Shown here: positions 44,267 to 54,149 of the stretch, in pieces
Position numbering within the stretch: position 1 is the stretch's first letter
Layout: every line of letters starts with the position of its first letter
Assembly (NCBI GenBank): GCA_905235735.1
Contig: CAJOMU010000001.1
Coordinates: forward strand, 79,744-143,743
Source of the DNA: an uncultured Synergistales bacterium
Lineage (GTDB): Bacteria > Synergistota > Synergistia > Synergistales > Aminobacteriaceae
Direction: 5' to 3'
Length of the DNA: 64,000 nt
Notes under the pieces: generated by a model
Database searches by the model: none
Seen by the model: only the letters and a program-made list of their open reading frames with translations
What the model was told of the DNA's origin: nothing
Program-made: the position numbers and the translations under genes

Positions 44267-45433
44267 CTAATACGCGAGTTTGTATATCTCTGTTACATCT
44301 TCTTCGTTGAGTTCCTTCAATGCTCCAAACGGCAGTAACTTACATACATTCTCTGCAAGTTTCTCTATGTCGTCTTCTTTGAGGCCAAGTTCACGAAGAG
44401 TTGTAGGCGCATTGATGTCCCTGAAGAAATCTTCAAGTGCTTCAATCGCCTCAAGTGCTTTGTCTTCGTCTTCACCATCGTAAATGTCGAACACATTCTC
44501 GCCAAGCCGCGCAAATGGTACAGGATTATCCTCATAGAGATAACGCGACCATGCAGGCATAATCACTGAGAGTGAAGCTCCATGTGCAACACCAAACAGC
44601 AAACTCATCGAATGACCGAGTTTATGTGATGAGAAATCCCCTCGTGCAACACGTCCCATCGAAAAGAATCCTGAATGCGCAATCATTCCTGCCATTGCAT
44701 AATCAGCTCGTGCATCATAATCCTTCGGGTCTTCAATCAAATCAGGGATAACTCTTATCATCGTTCGGAGTAACGCATAACACTGATCATCAATGAGGTC
44801 TGAACCTTCATCACCGTCAAGAACACGTTCAAGAATGTGTGCCATGATGTCTACGCCTCCGTAAACCGTCTGCTTAACCGGCAATGTGAACTGGAATGAC
44901 GGATCTATCACTGATACTTTAGGGTATAGGACATCACTTGTGATTGACACCTTCAGTTCACTCTTTGGATTGCTTACAACCGCAATGTTATTCACTTCAC
45001 TCGATGATGCCGATGCAGTCAACACTCCGTAAATTGGAAGTGCCTTTGTGATTTTCGCTTTACCCTCGAAGAAGTCCCATACATCACCAGAGTAACATGA
45101 ACCTGCTGCAATTGCCTTCGCCGTATCGAATGCGCTGCCTCCTCCTACAGGAAGTATCGCGTCAATTCCTCCTGCCTTCACTCTTGCGATTCCTTCACGG
45201 ACTTTATCGATTAACGGATTAGGTTTAACGTCATTCACTTCAGGAAATGATATTCCTGCTTTCGTCAGCATATCCGTAACCTGTGTATATGCTCCGCTCT
45301 TGAACGTTCCCTTTCCGCCGTAAACTAACAGGACACTCTTAACATTTGCAGCTTTGAGATGATCTGTAAGTTCCTTCACCGTATCCTTTCCGAAGATTAC
45401 AGCTGTAGGATTGTGCCAGAAAAAATTTTCCAT
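44267..45433 (-). CDS. Iron-containing alcohol dehydrogenase (BdhA/YqhD type)
   Basis: A 388-residue family III alcohol dehydrogenase. WHNPTAVIFGKDTVKEL and VLLVYGGKGTFKSGAY start the NAD(P) domain, and ILPVGGGSAFDTAKAIA is the dinucleotide loop. The metal-site region is in HKLGHSMSLLFGVAHGASLS. Relatives reduce butanal and other aldehydes with NADPH, a fermentative role; the natural substrate is not known. AAAGGAGGA lies 10 bases before the ATG, and TATAAT lies 28 bases further upstream. Confidence 0.92.
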   Translation of the reverse strand: MENFFWHNPTAVIFGKDTVKELTDHLKAANVKSVLLVYGGKGTFKSGAYTQVTDMLTKAGISFPEVNDVKPNPLIDKVREGIARVKAGGIDAILPVGGGSAFDTAKAIAAGSCYSGDVWDFFEGKAKITKALPIYGVLTASASSSEVNNIAVVSNPKSELKVSITSDVLYPKVSVIDPSFQFTLPVKQTVYGGVDIMAHILERVLDGDEGSDLIDDQCYALLRTMIRVIPDLIEDPKDYDARADYAMAGMIAHSGFFSMGRVARGDFSSHKLGHSMSLLFGVAHGASLSVIMPAWSRYLYEDNPVPFARLGENVFDIYDGEDEDKALEAIEALEDFFRDINAPTTLRELGLKEDDIEKLAENVCKLLPFGALKELNEEDVTEIYKLAY

Positions 45434-45460
45434 CGTTAATAATTCCTCCTTTGAAAATTA

Positions 45461-45466
45461 ATTATA
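45461..45466 (-). promoter_or_regulatory. Candidate -10 box of the alcohol dehydrogenase gene
   Basis: TATAAT on the minus strand, 28 bases before the start codon; the -35 is not recognisable. Confidence 0.4.
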
Positions 45467-45561
45467 CAGACCGTGAAAATTTTAACAGCTTTTGTTTTTG
45501 CCGGTGCTTATATTAAAATTAAACTTAGCAGAAAAATTACGAAGGAGGATTTTAATCAGTC

Positions 45562-46755
45562 ATGTACAAACCAGTACTAGCGAATAAAGACACATGGTGG
45601 TTAGGTGTAAATGATTATGAGACAGACCTGTTTGAATCATTATGGCCTCTTCCACAGGGAGTAGCATACAACGCATATATAGTTCTTGGTTCAACAGCAA
45701 CAGCCGCAATCGATACAGTAAAAGGCCCATACCTTGATGACTATATCAGCAAGCTCACGCAGGCATTGAATGGCAGACCATTAAACTATCTTGTAGTGAA
45801 TCATATGGAACCAGATCATGCAGGATTAATCTCGCAGCTAAAAAGCAGATGGCCTTCATTGAAATTCATCGGGAACGCAAAAACTCTGCCTATGCTCAAA
45901 GGGTATCACGGAATAACAGAGAACATTATCACTGTGAAAGACGGAGACACATTAGATTTGGGAGGCCATGTACTGAGGTTTGCGACAGTTCCAATGTTAC
46001 ACTGGCCTGAAAGCATGGTAACGTTCGACACATCAACGGGAGTTCTCTTCTCGAATGATTCATTTGGTGGTTTCGGTGCTCATGAGGGAGGAATATTCGA
46101 CGACGAGAAAGTACGTTCAAGGTGGGAAGACGAAATGCTGAGATATTATGCATGTATCGTAGCGAAGTATTCAAATATCGTTCAGGCGGCATTGAGCAAA
46201 CTTAAAGCTCTTGATATAAAGAATATATTCCCGTCTCACGGGACATTATTCAGAGATGACATCAGGCAGGTAATCTCACTTTATGACAAGTGGAGCAAAT
46301 GTGAGGGTGAAAAGGGAGCAGTTGTAGTTTACGGTTCAATGTACGGGAATACGAGACGAATGGCAGAAGCAGTATGCACGGGCTTATCATCTGCAAAGGT
46401 TAAGGACATAAGATTATATGATTCATCGCGCACAGATCCTTCATACATACTTCGGGACATCTGGAAGTTCAGAGGATTTGCGTTACTGAGCTGCACATAC
46501 AACACGCAGTTATATCCCTCAATGGAAGCAATATGCTCGAAGCTCTTAAACAGAATGCCGAAGAATAAAGTCTTAGGGATTGCAGGGAGTTATTCATGGA
46601 GTAAGGGAGCATTAACGGCATTGCAGGGATTTGCGGAGAAGATAAAGCTGATGAAAGTAGAACCAGAAGTTGAAGTGTATGCATCACCAACGCCTGAAGA
46701 CCTGATGAAATGCTGTGAACTCGGAAAGAATCTCGGAGTGTCGGTGAATGAGTGA
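45562..46755 (+). CDS. FprA-type flavodiiron protein
   Basis: A 397-residue A-type flavoprotein with two parts. The N-terminal beta-lactamase-like diiron domain has the ligand set in VVNHMEPDHAGLI (His81, Glu83, Asp85, His86) and LHWPESM. The C-terminal flavodoxin has FMN loop VVYGSMYGNTRRMAEAV. These enzymes reduce O2 to water or NO to N2O and protect anaerobes from oxygen. That fits an oxygen-sensitive fermenter. AAGGAGGA precedes the ATG. It overlaps speE by 8 bases. Confidence 0.94.
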   Translation: MYKPVLANKDTWWLGVNDYETDLFESLWPLPQGVAYNAYIVLGSTATAAIDTVKGPYLDDYISKLTQALNGRPLNYLVVNHMEPDHAGLISQLKSRWPSLKFIGNAKTLPMLKGYHGITENIITVKDGDTLDLGGHVLRFATVPMLHWPESMVTFDTSTGVLFSNDSFGGFGAHEGGIFDDEKVRSRWEDEMLRYYACIVAKYSNIVQAALSKLKALDIKNIFPSHGTLFRDDIRQVISLYDKWSKCEGEKGAVVVYGSMYGNTRRMAEAVCTGLSSAKVKDIRLYDSSRTDPSYILRDIWKFRGFALLSCTYNTQLYPSMEAICSKLLNRMPKNKVLGIAGSYSWSKGALTALQGFAEKIKLMKVEPEVEVYASPTPEDLMKCCELGKNLGVSVNE

Positions 46756-47605
46756 GTATGTGAGTGTACCCAAACGCGCAAATGAATTATGGCTGACTGA
46801 GTACAGCACCGACAACCTGAAACTTTCAATGCGTGTTAAGAGTATTCTTCATTCGGAGAAAACGCAGTATCAGGATTTGCTGATTGCAGACACACATGAA
46901 TACGGACGTACATTGATGCTGGACGGAGCATTTCAGCTTACAGAACGCGATGAATTCACATACTCAGAGATGATGAGCCACGTACCATTATGTGCCCACC
47001 CGAATCCCGAACAGGTTCTCATTATCGGTGGAGGAGACGGAGCGATTATGCGTGAGGTTCTGAAACATGAATGCGTGAAGAAGTGCACATTGATTGACAT
47101 TGACGAACGCGTAATAGAATCATCGAAGAAGTATCTTCCGTTTGCAGGGAATTCATTCAGTGATTCGAGGGCAGATGTTAAGTGCATGGACGCGATGAAG
47201 TATATTCGTGAGACAGATGAACGCTATGATGTAGTGATAATAGACAGCACAGACCCTGTAGATTTTGCGGCAGGATTATTCCAGTCAGGATTTTACTCTG
47301 ATGTTAAGCGCGTAATGAATCCGAATGCATTTCTGTCTGAACTGACTGAATCACCGTTCACAGATTCAAAGCTGATGTGTCAGGCAATACATGAAATGCA
47401 GAAAGTATTTCCTCTCGTGAAAATGTATTGGGGAGTTGTGCCGACGTATCCTTCAGGTATGTGGACATACGGACTATCCTGCATGAATGAGAAAGCGAAA
47501 CCGTCAGAGCCAATTTGGATTGTGAAAGGGACGCGATACTACACAAATGAGATTCACAGAGCGAGTTTCATTTTGCCACCATTTCTTTCTGAACTGTTAA
47601 AATAA
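46748..47605 (+). CDS. speE: Spermidine synthase (polyamine aminopropyltransferase)
   Basis: A 285-residue enzyme that transfers aminopropyl from decarboxylated AdoMet to putrescine. The AdoMet loop is VLIIGGGDGAIMREVLKH, followed by LIDIDERVIESSKKYLP and VVIIDSTDPVDFAAGLFQ. LMLDGAFQLTERDEFTYSEM is the conserved N-terminal block before the active site. It overlaps fprA by 8 bases and ends at a hairpin terminator. Confidence 0.95.
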   Translation: MSEYVSVPKRANELWLTEYSTDNLKLSMRVKSILHSEKTQYQDLLIADTHEYGRTLMLDGAFQLTERDEFTYSEMMSHVPLCAHPNPEQVLIIGGGDGAIMREVLKHECVKKCTLIDIDERVIESSKKYLPFAGNSFSDSRADVKCMDAMKYIRETDERYDVVIIDSTDPVDFAAGLFQSGFYSDVKRVMNPNAFLSELTESPFTDSKLMCQAIHEMQKVFPLVKMYWGVVPTYPSGMWTYGLSCMNEKAKPSEPIWIVKGTRYYTNEIHRASFILPPFLSELLK

Positions 47606-47612
47606 TAACAAT

Positions 47613-47648
47613 AGTCCCCTTGCTCAACGTGAGGGGATTATTTCATTT
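47613..47648 (+). terminator. Intrinsic terminator after speE
   Basis: AGTCCCC pairs with GGGGATT around TTGCTCAACGTGA, followed by TTTCATTT. Confidence 0.7.
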
Positions 47649-47713
47649 AGATCGAATGAATATGATAAAATAATTAATAATTTATGCTACAAGAAGGAAG
47701 GGATTTTGCTATC

Positions 47714-48649
47714 GTGAATTTTAGTACATTCATACGGAGAATGCGGAAAGCAGGGAAATTAATCTCTGAAGGTAAATTCAAATCTGTGCATTACAAGCTA
47801 CGATTAGCTATGCAACGTCCAATGCTTTACGCAAAGTACAACATGATTTATCTGGAGTTGTGTAATCATTATCGTAAGTTTATCGATGAGCACAAATGCG
47901 CATTCACCCATACAGGGGGGGGGGGTCATGATAATGTAATCTGGTGGTGCTGGCTTCAAGGAATTGATGATTGTCCTGCAATTTGTAAGGCTTGTCTCGA
48001 ATCATTGAGGCACTGGTATCCTGAGTATAAAGTTATAATGCTCGACCTGCAAAACATTCCGAACTATATAACCCTTCCAAATCATATTACACAGAAATAT
48101 GAACACGGAATAATCTCTCACGCTCATTACAGCGATCTCGTAAGGCTAGAACTTCTTAACAATTATGGAGGAGCATGGATTGATTCGACCGTCTATGTTA
48201 CAGGTAGAAAATCCGAAGAATTATTGCGCTTGCCTCTGTTCACTTTCAGAGAGCCAGACCCGAATCTTTGGTCAATCGCTCCATCATGGTTTATGATTTC
48301 AGATGCTCATCATCCGATTATTTCTCTTACTCGTGATTTAATGTTCCGTTATTGGGAAGAGAATGATTCATTAGTAAACTATTTTCTCATTTACATGATG
48401 TTCAAAATGGCTGTAAAAGCATATCCTGATGAATGGAGCAGAGTACCGGTTGTTTATGAACAAAACATGGGCATGCTTAGAGAGGCACTCTTTGATGAAT
48501 ATTCGGAAGAGAAAGTAAGGAAAATAGAAGAAGCGAGCGAAATTCACAAGCTCACTTATCAGCTTAACACTAAGTATTACAATCCTGAAGGATTACCACT
48601 TTCGCCTTCGTCAGTATATCAATACTTAATTGACAGGTACACTAAGTAA
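47714..48649 (+). CDS. Capsular-polysaccharide-type glycosyltransferase with internal poly-G tract
   Basis: About 311 residues from a GTG at 47714, favoured over the ATG at 47684 because GGAAGGGA precedes it. The fold is a small GT-A enzyme of the Caps_synth/GT32-like kind: NVIWWCWLQGIDDCP, ISHAHYSDLVRLELLNNYGG and the nucleotide-sugar/metal segment AWIDSTVYVTG. A run of 11 G at 47915-47925 encodes four Gly. Loss or gain of one G would break the frame, so expression may switch on and off. It stands alone, with terminators on both sides. Target glycan unknown. Confidence 0.86.
   Translation: MNFSTFIRRMRKAGKLISEGKFKSVHYKLRLAMQRPMLYAKYNMIYLELCNHYRKFIDEHKCAFTHTGGGGHDNVIWWCWLQGIDDCPAICKACLESLRHWYPEYKVIMLDLQNIPNYITLPNHITQKYEHGIISHAHYSDLVRLELLNNYGGAWIDSTVYVTGRKSEELLRLPLFTFREPDPNLWSIAPSWFMISDAHHPIISLTRDLMFRYWEENDSLVNYFLIYMMFKMAVKAYPDEWSRVPVVYEQNMGMLREALFDEYSEEKVRKIEEASEIHKLTYQLNTKYYNPEGLPLSPSSVYQYLIDRYTK
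47915..47925 (+). repeat. 11-G homopolymer, candidate phase-variation tract
   Basis: Eleven consecutive G within the glycosyltransferase reading frame; in this copy the frame is open. Confidence 0.9.
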
Positions 48650-48656
48650 TAAAGAA

Positions 48657-48688
48657 AGCCCCTCAGCTTTTATGTTGAGGGGAATTTT
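48657..48688. terminator. Hairpin terminator between convergent glycosyltransferase and hisS
   Basis: GCCCCTCA pairs with TTGAGGGG around GCTTTTATG, followed by AATTTTTAT on the plus strand. Confidence 0.78.
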
Positions 48689-48693
48689 TATGT

Positions 48694-49950
48694 TTACACT
48701 CTTGACTTGATATATTCAGTTACATCATCATATGCAATAGTCTCCTGTAAACCGTCCTGCAAATTTTTCACTGACACAGAATGATTCGCAATTTCATCTG
48801 TTCCGATAATGCATGCAAACTTACATGAGCCTACCGCTTTCATCTGAGCTTTGAAACTCTTTCCTGATGTATCGCATTCAGCGGCGATATTATTCTTCCT
48901 GAGTTCATACGTTAGAACCTGAACTGCCCCTCTTGAATCATCACCGAGTGCAGCAACATAGACATCAACCGCAGGCATTTTCCCGAATGAGCATCCTTGT
49001 TCCTCCATGACAATCATAACGCGGTCAACTCCGCACGCAAATCCAACACCTGGAACTTTCGGACCTCCGATTGAACTTGCAAGGTTGTCATAACGTCCAC
49101 CTCCTGCAACTGCATTCTGAGAGCCTAAATCACCCGATAGAATCTCATATGCAGTCTTCGTATAATAATCGAGACCACGAACAAGACGCTTATTGAGCCT
49201 GTATGAGAATCCCAATCTCTCAAGACCTTTGCGAACTTCTGCGAAATGTTCACGGCATTCATCGCATAATGAATCGTAAATGTCAGGTGCATTGTCTGCA
49301 ACATGGCCGCATGATTCGTTTTTGCAGTCGAGAATTCGCAGAGGATTTCTGTCGAGACGAGTTAAGCATGTCTCGCATAATTCATCTTTGTGTCCTTCAA
49401 AGTATTCAATCAATTTCTGACGATAAACTGGTCTGCACTTTTCACATCCAACGGAATTAATAACGACTTCGAGGTTCTTTAATCCGAGTCTCCTGAAGAG
49501 TTCAATCGTTAGTGATATGATTTCAACATCTGCTCCTGCTCCAGCAATGCCAAGACACTCCGCATCAATTTGATAGAACTGTCTGTATCTTCCTTTCTGA
49601 GGTCTTTCATGTCTGAACATTGGTCCCCAGCTCCATAATTTTGCGCTCGCTCCCTGAACACATAAATTATTCTCCAATGTTGCACGTACTACTCCTGCAG
49701 TAGCTTCGGGTCTGAGAGTTATACTTCTTCCGCCTCTGTCATTGAACGTGTACATTTCCTTCTCTACGATGTCAGTCGTCTCACCGACACCGCGCGAGAA
49801 CAATTCGGTATGTTCGAATATAGGAAGATGTACTTCACTGAATCCGAAGTCCTTCATTGTCTGTGAGGCCATGTTGATGATATATGCCCACTTCCATGAT
49901 TCGGAAGGCAGAATGTCTCTTGTACCTCTTGGTGCGTTTATGATGGCCAA
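48694..49950 (-). CDS. hisS: Histidyl-tRNA synthetase
   Basis: A 418-residue class II aminoacyl-tRNA synthetase. It opens INAPRGTRDILPSE and has LRPEATAGVVRA, MFRHERPQKGRYRQFYQID (motif 2), LVRGLDYYTKTAYE (His-specific motif) and GFACGVDRVMIV (motif 3), then an anticodon-binding domain. The length is normal. It is convergent with the glycosyltransferase gene and divergent from pilB. Confidence 0.97.
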   Translation of the reverse strand: MAIINAPRGTRDILPSESWKWAYIINMASQTMKDFGFSEVHLPIFEHTELFSRGVGETTDIVEKEMYTFNDRGGRSITLRPEATAGVVRATLENNLCVQGASAKLWSWGPMFRHERPQKGRYRQFYQIDAECLGIAGAGADVEIISLTIELFRRLGLKNLEVVINSVGCEKCRPVYRQKLIEYFEGHKDELCETCLTRLDRNPLRILDCKNESCGHVADNAPDIYDSLCDECREHFAEVRKGLERLGFSYRLNKRLVRGLDYYTKTAYEILSGDLGSQNAVAGGGRYDNLASSIGGPKVPGVGFACGVDRVMIVMEEQGCSFGKMPAVDVYVAALGDDSRGAVQVLTYELRKNNIAAECDTSGKSFKAQMKAVGSCKFACIIGTDEIANHSVSVKNLQDGLQETIAYDDVTEYIKSRV

Positions 49951-50037
49951 GATTTATAATTCACTCCTTAGATAAAATTTACGGTATATAATGCAAATAA
50001 AGTATAACGCATTAATTTTTAGGAGATGATTCAATCA

Positions 50038-51720
50038 ATGCAGGATTTGTTTTTCACTCAGCGAAAAAGATTCGGTGAAATTCTTCGCGAATATAACCTT
50101 GTTAGTCAAGAACAACTCGATAACGCTCTGAAACTTCAGAAAACCTCCAACAAACGTATCGGTGAAATCTTAGTATCAGCCAATGCAATCACCTTAACTC
50201 AAGTAGCCGAAATTCTCGCAATTCAGCTCAACCTTCAGTTTATTCAGCTGGATCGCTATCAGGCAGCAACAGACGCAATCAAACTCGTTCCTAGAAGTGT
50301 AGCCGAACGTCTGAAGATTATTCCCCTCGCAATAAATGAGGATGACACCCTCCTAATCACAATGTCTGACCCTCTCGACCTTCCTGCACAAGATGAGATT
50401 AAATTACTAACAGGCAAAGACTTACGTATAGCATCATCAGGACGTGATGACGTAGAACGCAACCTCTCAAGAATATATGAATTCTCGACCAACTTAGCAG
50501 GAGCAATGAAGGATACATCAGAATTCACTGACGTATATACTCCTCTTGCCGCTACAACCACAACCGCAAGTCCCAATGATGCACCCTTAATCGAACTAGT
50601 GAATGATATGATTCAGCAGGCAGTCAGAGAGAACGCATCAGATATTCACGTTGAATCATATGAACAGATTGGCAGAATTCGTTATCGCGTTGACGGAGCA
50701 CTATACATTCACTTTGAGTACCCTGCTAGCCTTCATCCTTCCGTAGTGTCGCGAATAAAAATCATGTCGGGAATGGACATCGCAGAGAAACGTAAACCTC
50801 AGGACGGAAGAATACTCACGACCATAGACGGAAGACATATAGATTTGCGCGTTAGTTCACTCCCAACTATGAGCGGTGAGAAAGTTGTCCTTAGAATCCT
50901 CGACAGGGCTCATTCATTCGTTGATCTTGAGAAACTTGGCCTTGATACTGAAGATATGCAGCACATCGAAGAATTCTGCAAAACTCCTTGGGGAATAATG
51001 CTCGCTACTGGCCCAACAGGAGCAGGAAAATCAACAACTCTGTACTCAATGTTAAAGCGCATAAGCAGTCCCGACATCAACATAGTAACAGTTGAAGACC
51101 CTGTAGAGTTTTACATTCCAGGAATCAATCAGGTAAACGTAAACGAAAAAGCCGGTTTAACATTCGAAACTGCATTGCGCTCAATATTAAGGCAAGACCC
51201 CGATAAAATCATGATAGGAGAAATTCGAGACGGAGAAACAGCACAAATAGCAATACGTTCGGCATTGACAGGTCATTTAGTACTATCGACACTTCACACT
51301 AATGATGCACCAAGCGCGGCAACAAGAATAATCGACATGGGAATAGCTCCGTTCCTGTTATCTGCATCACTATCAGGAGTCATAGCACAAAGGCTAGTAA
51401 GGTGTTTATGTCCCCACTGCAAAGAAGAATATGAACTCGATGAACATACATGCGAAACTCTGAATATCCCTCAAGGATCACATGCATTCAGGGCTGTAGG
51501 CTGTCATAATTGCAGGAACGGCTACAAGGGCAGAAGAGGTATTTATGAAATCATGGTAGTGAATGATGATTTGCGCAAGATGATTCTGAAGGGAGCAGAT
51601 CATCTTGAATTGCGAGAGGCTGCAATAAAATATGGCATGAAAACTTTACGGCAGGCAGGAGTAAATGCAGCTCTTGCCGGGCATACATCAATGGAGGAGA
51701 TATTAAGTGCAACAATTTAA
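50038..51720 (+). CDS. pilB: Type IV pilus assembly ATPase PilB (GspE/PulE family)
   Basis: A 560-residue hexameric ATPase that drives pilin polymerisation. The ATG at 50038 is chosen; the one at 50026 is inside the AGGAG site. An N-terminal MshEN-type domain (RFGEILREYNLVSQEQL) is followed by the ATPase with Walker A ATGPTGAGKSTTLYSM near residue 325, EIRDGETAQIAIRSALTGH and a zinc Cys pair in CLCPHCKEEYE and VGCHNCRNGYKGRRGIYE. PilT, PilC and a pilin gene follow, so this is the pilus operon head. The same machine may drive twitching and DNA uptake. Confidence 0.95.
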   Translation: MQDLFFTQRKRFGEILREYNLVSQEQLDNALKLQKTSNKRIGEILVSANAITLTQVAEILAIQLNLQFIQLDRYQAATDAIKLVPRSVAERLKIIPLAINEDDTLLITMSDPLDLPAQDEIKLLTGKDLRIASSGRDDVERNLSRIYEFSTNLAGAMKDTSEFTDVYTPLAATTTTASPNDAPLIELVNDMIQQAVRENASDIHVESYEQIGRIRYRVDGALYIHFEYPASLHPSVVSRIKIMSGMDIAEKRKPQDGRILTTIDGRHIDLRVSSLPTMSGEKVVLRILDRAHSFVDLEKLGLDTEDMQHIEEFCKTPWGIMLATGPTGAGKSTTLYSMLKRISSPDINIVTVEDPVEFYIPGINQVNVNEKAGLTFETALRSILRQDPDKIMIGEIRDGETAQIAIRSALTGHLVLSTLHTNDAPSAATRIIDMGIAPFLLSASLSGVIAQRLVRCLCPHCKEEYELDEHTCETLNIPQGSHAFRAVGCHNCRNGYKGRRGIYEIMVVNDDLRKMILKGADHLELREAAIKYGMKTLRQAGVNAALAGHTSMEEILSATI

Positions 51721-52786
51721 TAATCCTGCATTAGAGGCTTTGATACAGCAGGCAATTTCGGACGGAGCAAGTGATATTCATTTGAGTTCAGGTACATATG
51801 GTGCATTACGTGTTCACGGTGAACTGAATTACATTGAGCCTCACGGAAGATTCATGAGGGAAGACATTGAAGCATTCATCAAAGGTATTCTGAATGAATC
51901 ACAGCTTGAGAGATTCAAGAAGACAGGCGATTTAGATTTTGCGTACACATATGATACTCAGCGTTTCAGGGGAAGTGCATACAGAGAGATGAACGGAATA
52001 TCATTAACTTTAAGGCTTGTACCGTCAGTTATACGTTCGATTGATGAGCTTGGCCTTCCTGCAATCCTTAAAACAATATCCCAGAAGCGCAGAGGATTAT
52101 TCCTAGCGACAGGCCCGACAGGACACGGAAAATCTTCGACACTAGCGGCAATAATCGACGAGATAAATCACAACAGGAAAGCACATATCGTTACGATTGA
52201 AGACCCGATTGAATACATTCACACTCCTGCAATGTCAATAATACATCAGCGAGAGATAGGCCATGACACAGAGAACTTCGCATCAGGAATAAGGCATGTA
52301 CTAAGGCAAGACCCCGATGTAATCATGATAGGTGAAATGAGAGACCTTGAGACGATTTCAGCGGCAATAACCGCAGCAGAAACAGGACACTTAGTGTTAG
52401 GTACACTTCATACGCAGGATGCATCACAAGCAATTGAAAGAATCGTTGATGTATTTCCTCCTCACCAGCAGAATCAGATTCGTCTTCAGCTTGCATGTAC
52501 GTTACTGGGTATTTGTTCGCAGCAATTGATTCCGACACAGGGCATAAAGGGACGAGTATGCGCAACTGAGATTTTAATCACGACACCTGCAATACGTGCG
52601 AGCATTAGAGAAGGGAAGACGAGCAGTATACGTAACGCAATATTGACGGGAATGAATTTCGGAATGCACACGATGGAACAGGATTTAGTCAGATTGTTCA
52701 GGGAAGGCAGAATATCGAAAAGTACAGCAAAAGATTTCGCATATGATCAGGCAGAAATTGAACGCATAATGTCAACAAGCATGTAA
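51707..52786 (+). CDS. pilT: Type IV pilus retraction ATPase PilT
   Basis: A 359-residue hexameric ATPase for pilus retraction. DGASDIHLSSGTYGALRVHG opens the N-terminal domain. The P-loop ATGPTGHGKSSTLAAI is at about residue 136, followed by EDPIEYIH, the PilT-type MIGEMRDLETISAAITAAETG and AIERIVDVFPPHQQ. Retraction pulls pili and bound DNA to the cell. It overlaps pilB by 14 bases through its GTG start. Confidence 0.95.
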   Translation: MQQFNNPALEALIQQAISDGASDIHLSSGTYGALRVHGELNYIEPHGRFMREDIEAFIKGILNESQLERFKKTGDLDFAYTYDTQRFRGSAYREMNGISLTLRLVPSVIRSIDELGLPAILKTISQKRRGLFLATGPTGHGKSSTLAAIIDEINHNRKAHIVTIEDPIEYIHTPAMSIIHQREIGHDTENFASGIRHVLRQDPDVIMIGEMRDLETISAAITAAETGHLVLGTLHTQDASQAIERIVDVFPPHQQNQIRLQLACTLLGICSQQLIPTQGIKGRVCATEILITTPAIRASIREGKTSSIRNAILTGMNFGMHTMEQDLVRLFREGRISKSTAKDFAYDQAEIERIMSTSM

Positions 52787-52858
52787 CTTGTATTTCTCTT
52801 ATACCTGAGTATAATTGTCTTCCACATTTGAATTTCTTTTTGAAAAGAGTGGGAGAGG

Positions 52859-54133
52859 TTGAATTTTAAATATCGTGCCCGTGCTTCAGACGGAGAAATA
52901 GTTGAAGGTTACATAGATGCAGGAGATCAGAAACAGGCTTTAGAGTCTCTTCGTGGACGCGGCATGATAGTAATCAATCTCAATGCACAGTCATCACGTA
53001 CTCTATCATTATCGCGTTCAGGTTCAGGTTCAAACGGCGGAGGCAAAAAGTCGTGGCGGGACATAATGAACCTAGACATCGGAACACTCCTGACAGGAGG
53101 AAGAGTTCCGCTGAAGAATCTCATGATATTTTTCCGTCAGCTTGCAACAATGGAGAATGCTGGACTTGGACTTTCCACAGCAATAAACGTAATCGCAGAA
53201 TCAGAAAAGAATCACGCATTAAAGACCTCACTATACGACATAAGAAGCAGAATAGACAGAGGAGTGCCGTTAAGTCAGGCAATGAGTCAGCAGAAAGCAT
53301 TCAATGCACTGTTAGTGTCGCTTGTTGAAGCAGGCGAAGAAGGCGGTATGCTGGGCAATGCACTAGAACAGTCAGCGGTGTTGCTTGAGAAACAGGAACA
53401 GCTGAGGAGCAAAATCAGGAGTGCGTTATTCTATCCTGGATTCGTAATAACATTTGCGATTGCAATTGTAATCTTTTTCTTCATGTTCTTAGTTCCGAAG
53501 TTTGAAGAAGTATTTGCGACTCTTGATATAGAGCTTCCAGAGATAACGCTTGCATTATTCGCAATGGGGAACTGGTTTGCTGTGCACTGGTACATAATCG
53601 CGCTGATAGTTCTGGGAATATTTTTCGGGCTTCATCTTCTGAACACGAACAAGCACACACGTGGAACGATGGATAGAATCAAGCTGAAGATACCAGTGCT
53701 GAAGGATTTGCTGTTAAAGGCATCAATGGCAAGATCAAGCCGAACACTTTCAGCATTGACTGCGGCAGGAGTTCCAATTGTGCGAGGGATTGAGATGGCA
53801 GAAGAGACAGCTGGAAACGAGGCAGTGAAGGACGGTTACAGGGAATTGCGTACAAGTGTAGTTCGAGGAGTATCGCTAGGAGATGCAGCCAAGAATGCTG
53901 GAATATTTCCTGTACTAGTGTCGCAGATGATGAGAATCGGAGAGGAGACAGGACATCTTGATTCGATGCTTGAACGTGTGGCTCAATGGTACGATCAGGA
54001 ATTGGACGAGCAGGTAAAAGCTACTGTATCACTTCTTGAGCCTATTATGATAGTCTTCGTAGGAGGAATCATCGCAGTTATAGCAATATCGATTTTTGCA
54101 CCAGTAACATCAGCAATCGTTCAGTTATCTTGA
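52859..54133 (+). CDS. pilC: Type IV pilus inner-membrane platform protein PilC
   Basis: A 424-residue type II secretion F protein with two repeated T2SF domains and three membrane helices. It begins FKYRARASDGEIVEGYIDA; the repeats show FFRQLATMENAGLGLSTAIN and MARSSRTLSALTAAGVPIV, and QMMRIGEETGHLDSMLER is conserved. It connects the PilB and PilT motors to the pilus base. The start is TTG with GGGAGAGG, 72 bases after pilT, and the gene reads straight into the pilin gene. Confidence 0.94.
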   Translation: MNFKYRARASDGEIVEGYIDAGDQKQALESLRGRGMIVINLNAQSSRTLSLSRSGSGSNGGGKKSWRDIMNLDIGTLLTGGRVPLKNLMIFFRQLATMENAGLGLSTAINVIAESEKNHALKTSLYDIRSRIDRGVPLSQAMSQQKAFNALLVSLVEAGEEGGMLGNALEQSAVLLEKQEQLRSKIRSALFYPGFVITFAIAIVIFFFMFLVPKFEEVFATLDIELPEITLALFAMGNWFAVHWYIIALIVLGIFFGLHLLNTNKHTRGTMDRIKLKIPVLKDLLLKASMARSSRTLSALTAAGVPIVRGIEMAEETAGNEAVKDGYRELRTSVVRGVSLGDAAKNAGIFPVLVSQMMRIGEETGHLDSMLERVAQWYDQELDEQVKATVSLLEPIMIVFVGGIIAVIAISIFAPVTSAIVQLS

Positions 54134-54149
54134 TAAGGAGGAAAAAGAA

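Noticed and set aside
44267..45433. Glycerol dehydrogenase
   Set aside because: The start and nucleotide loop fit the BdhA/YqhD alcohol dehydrogenases better.
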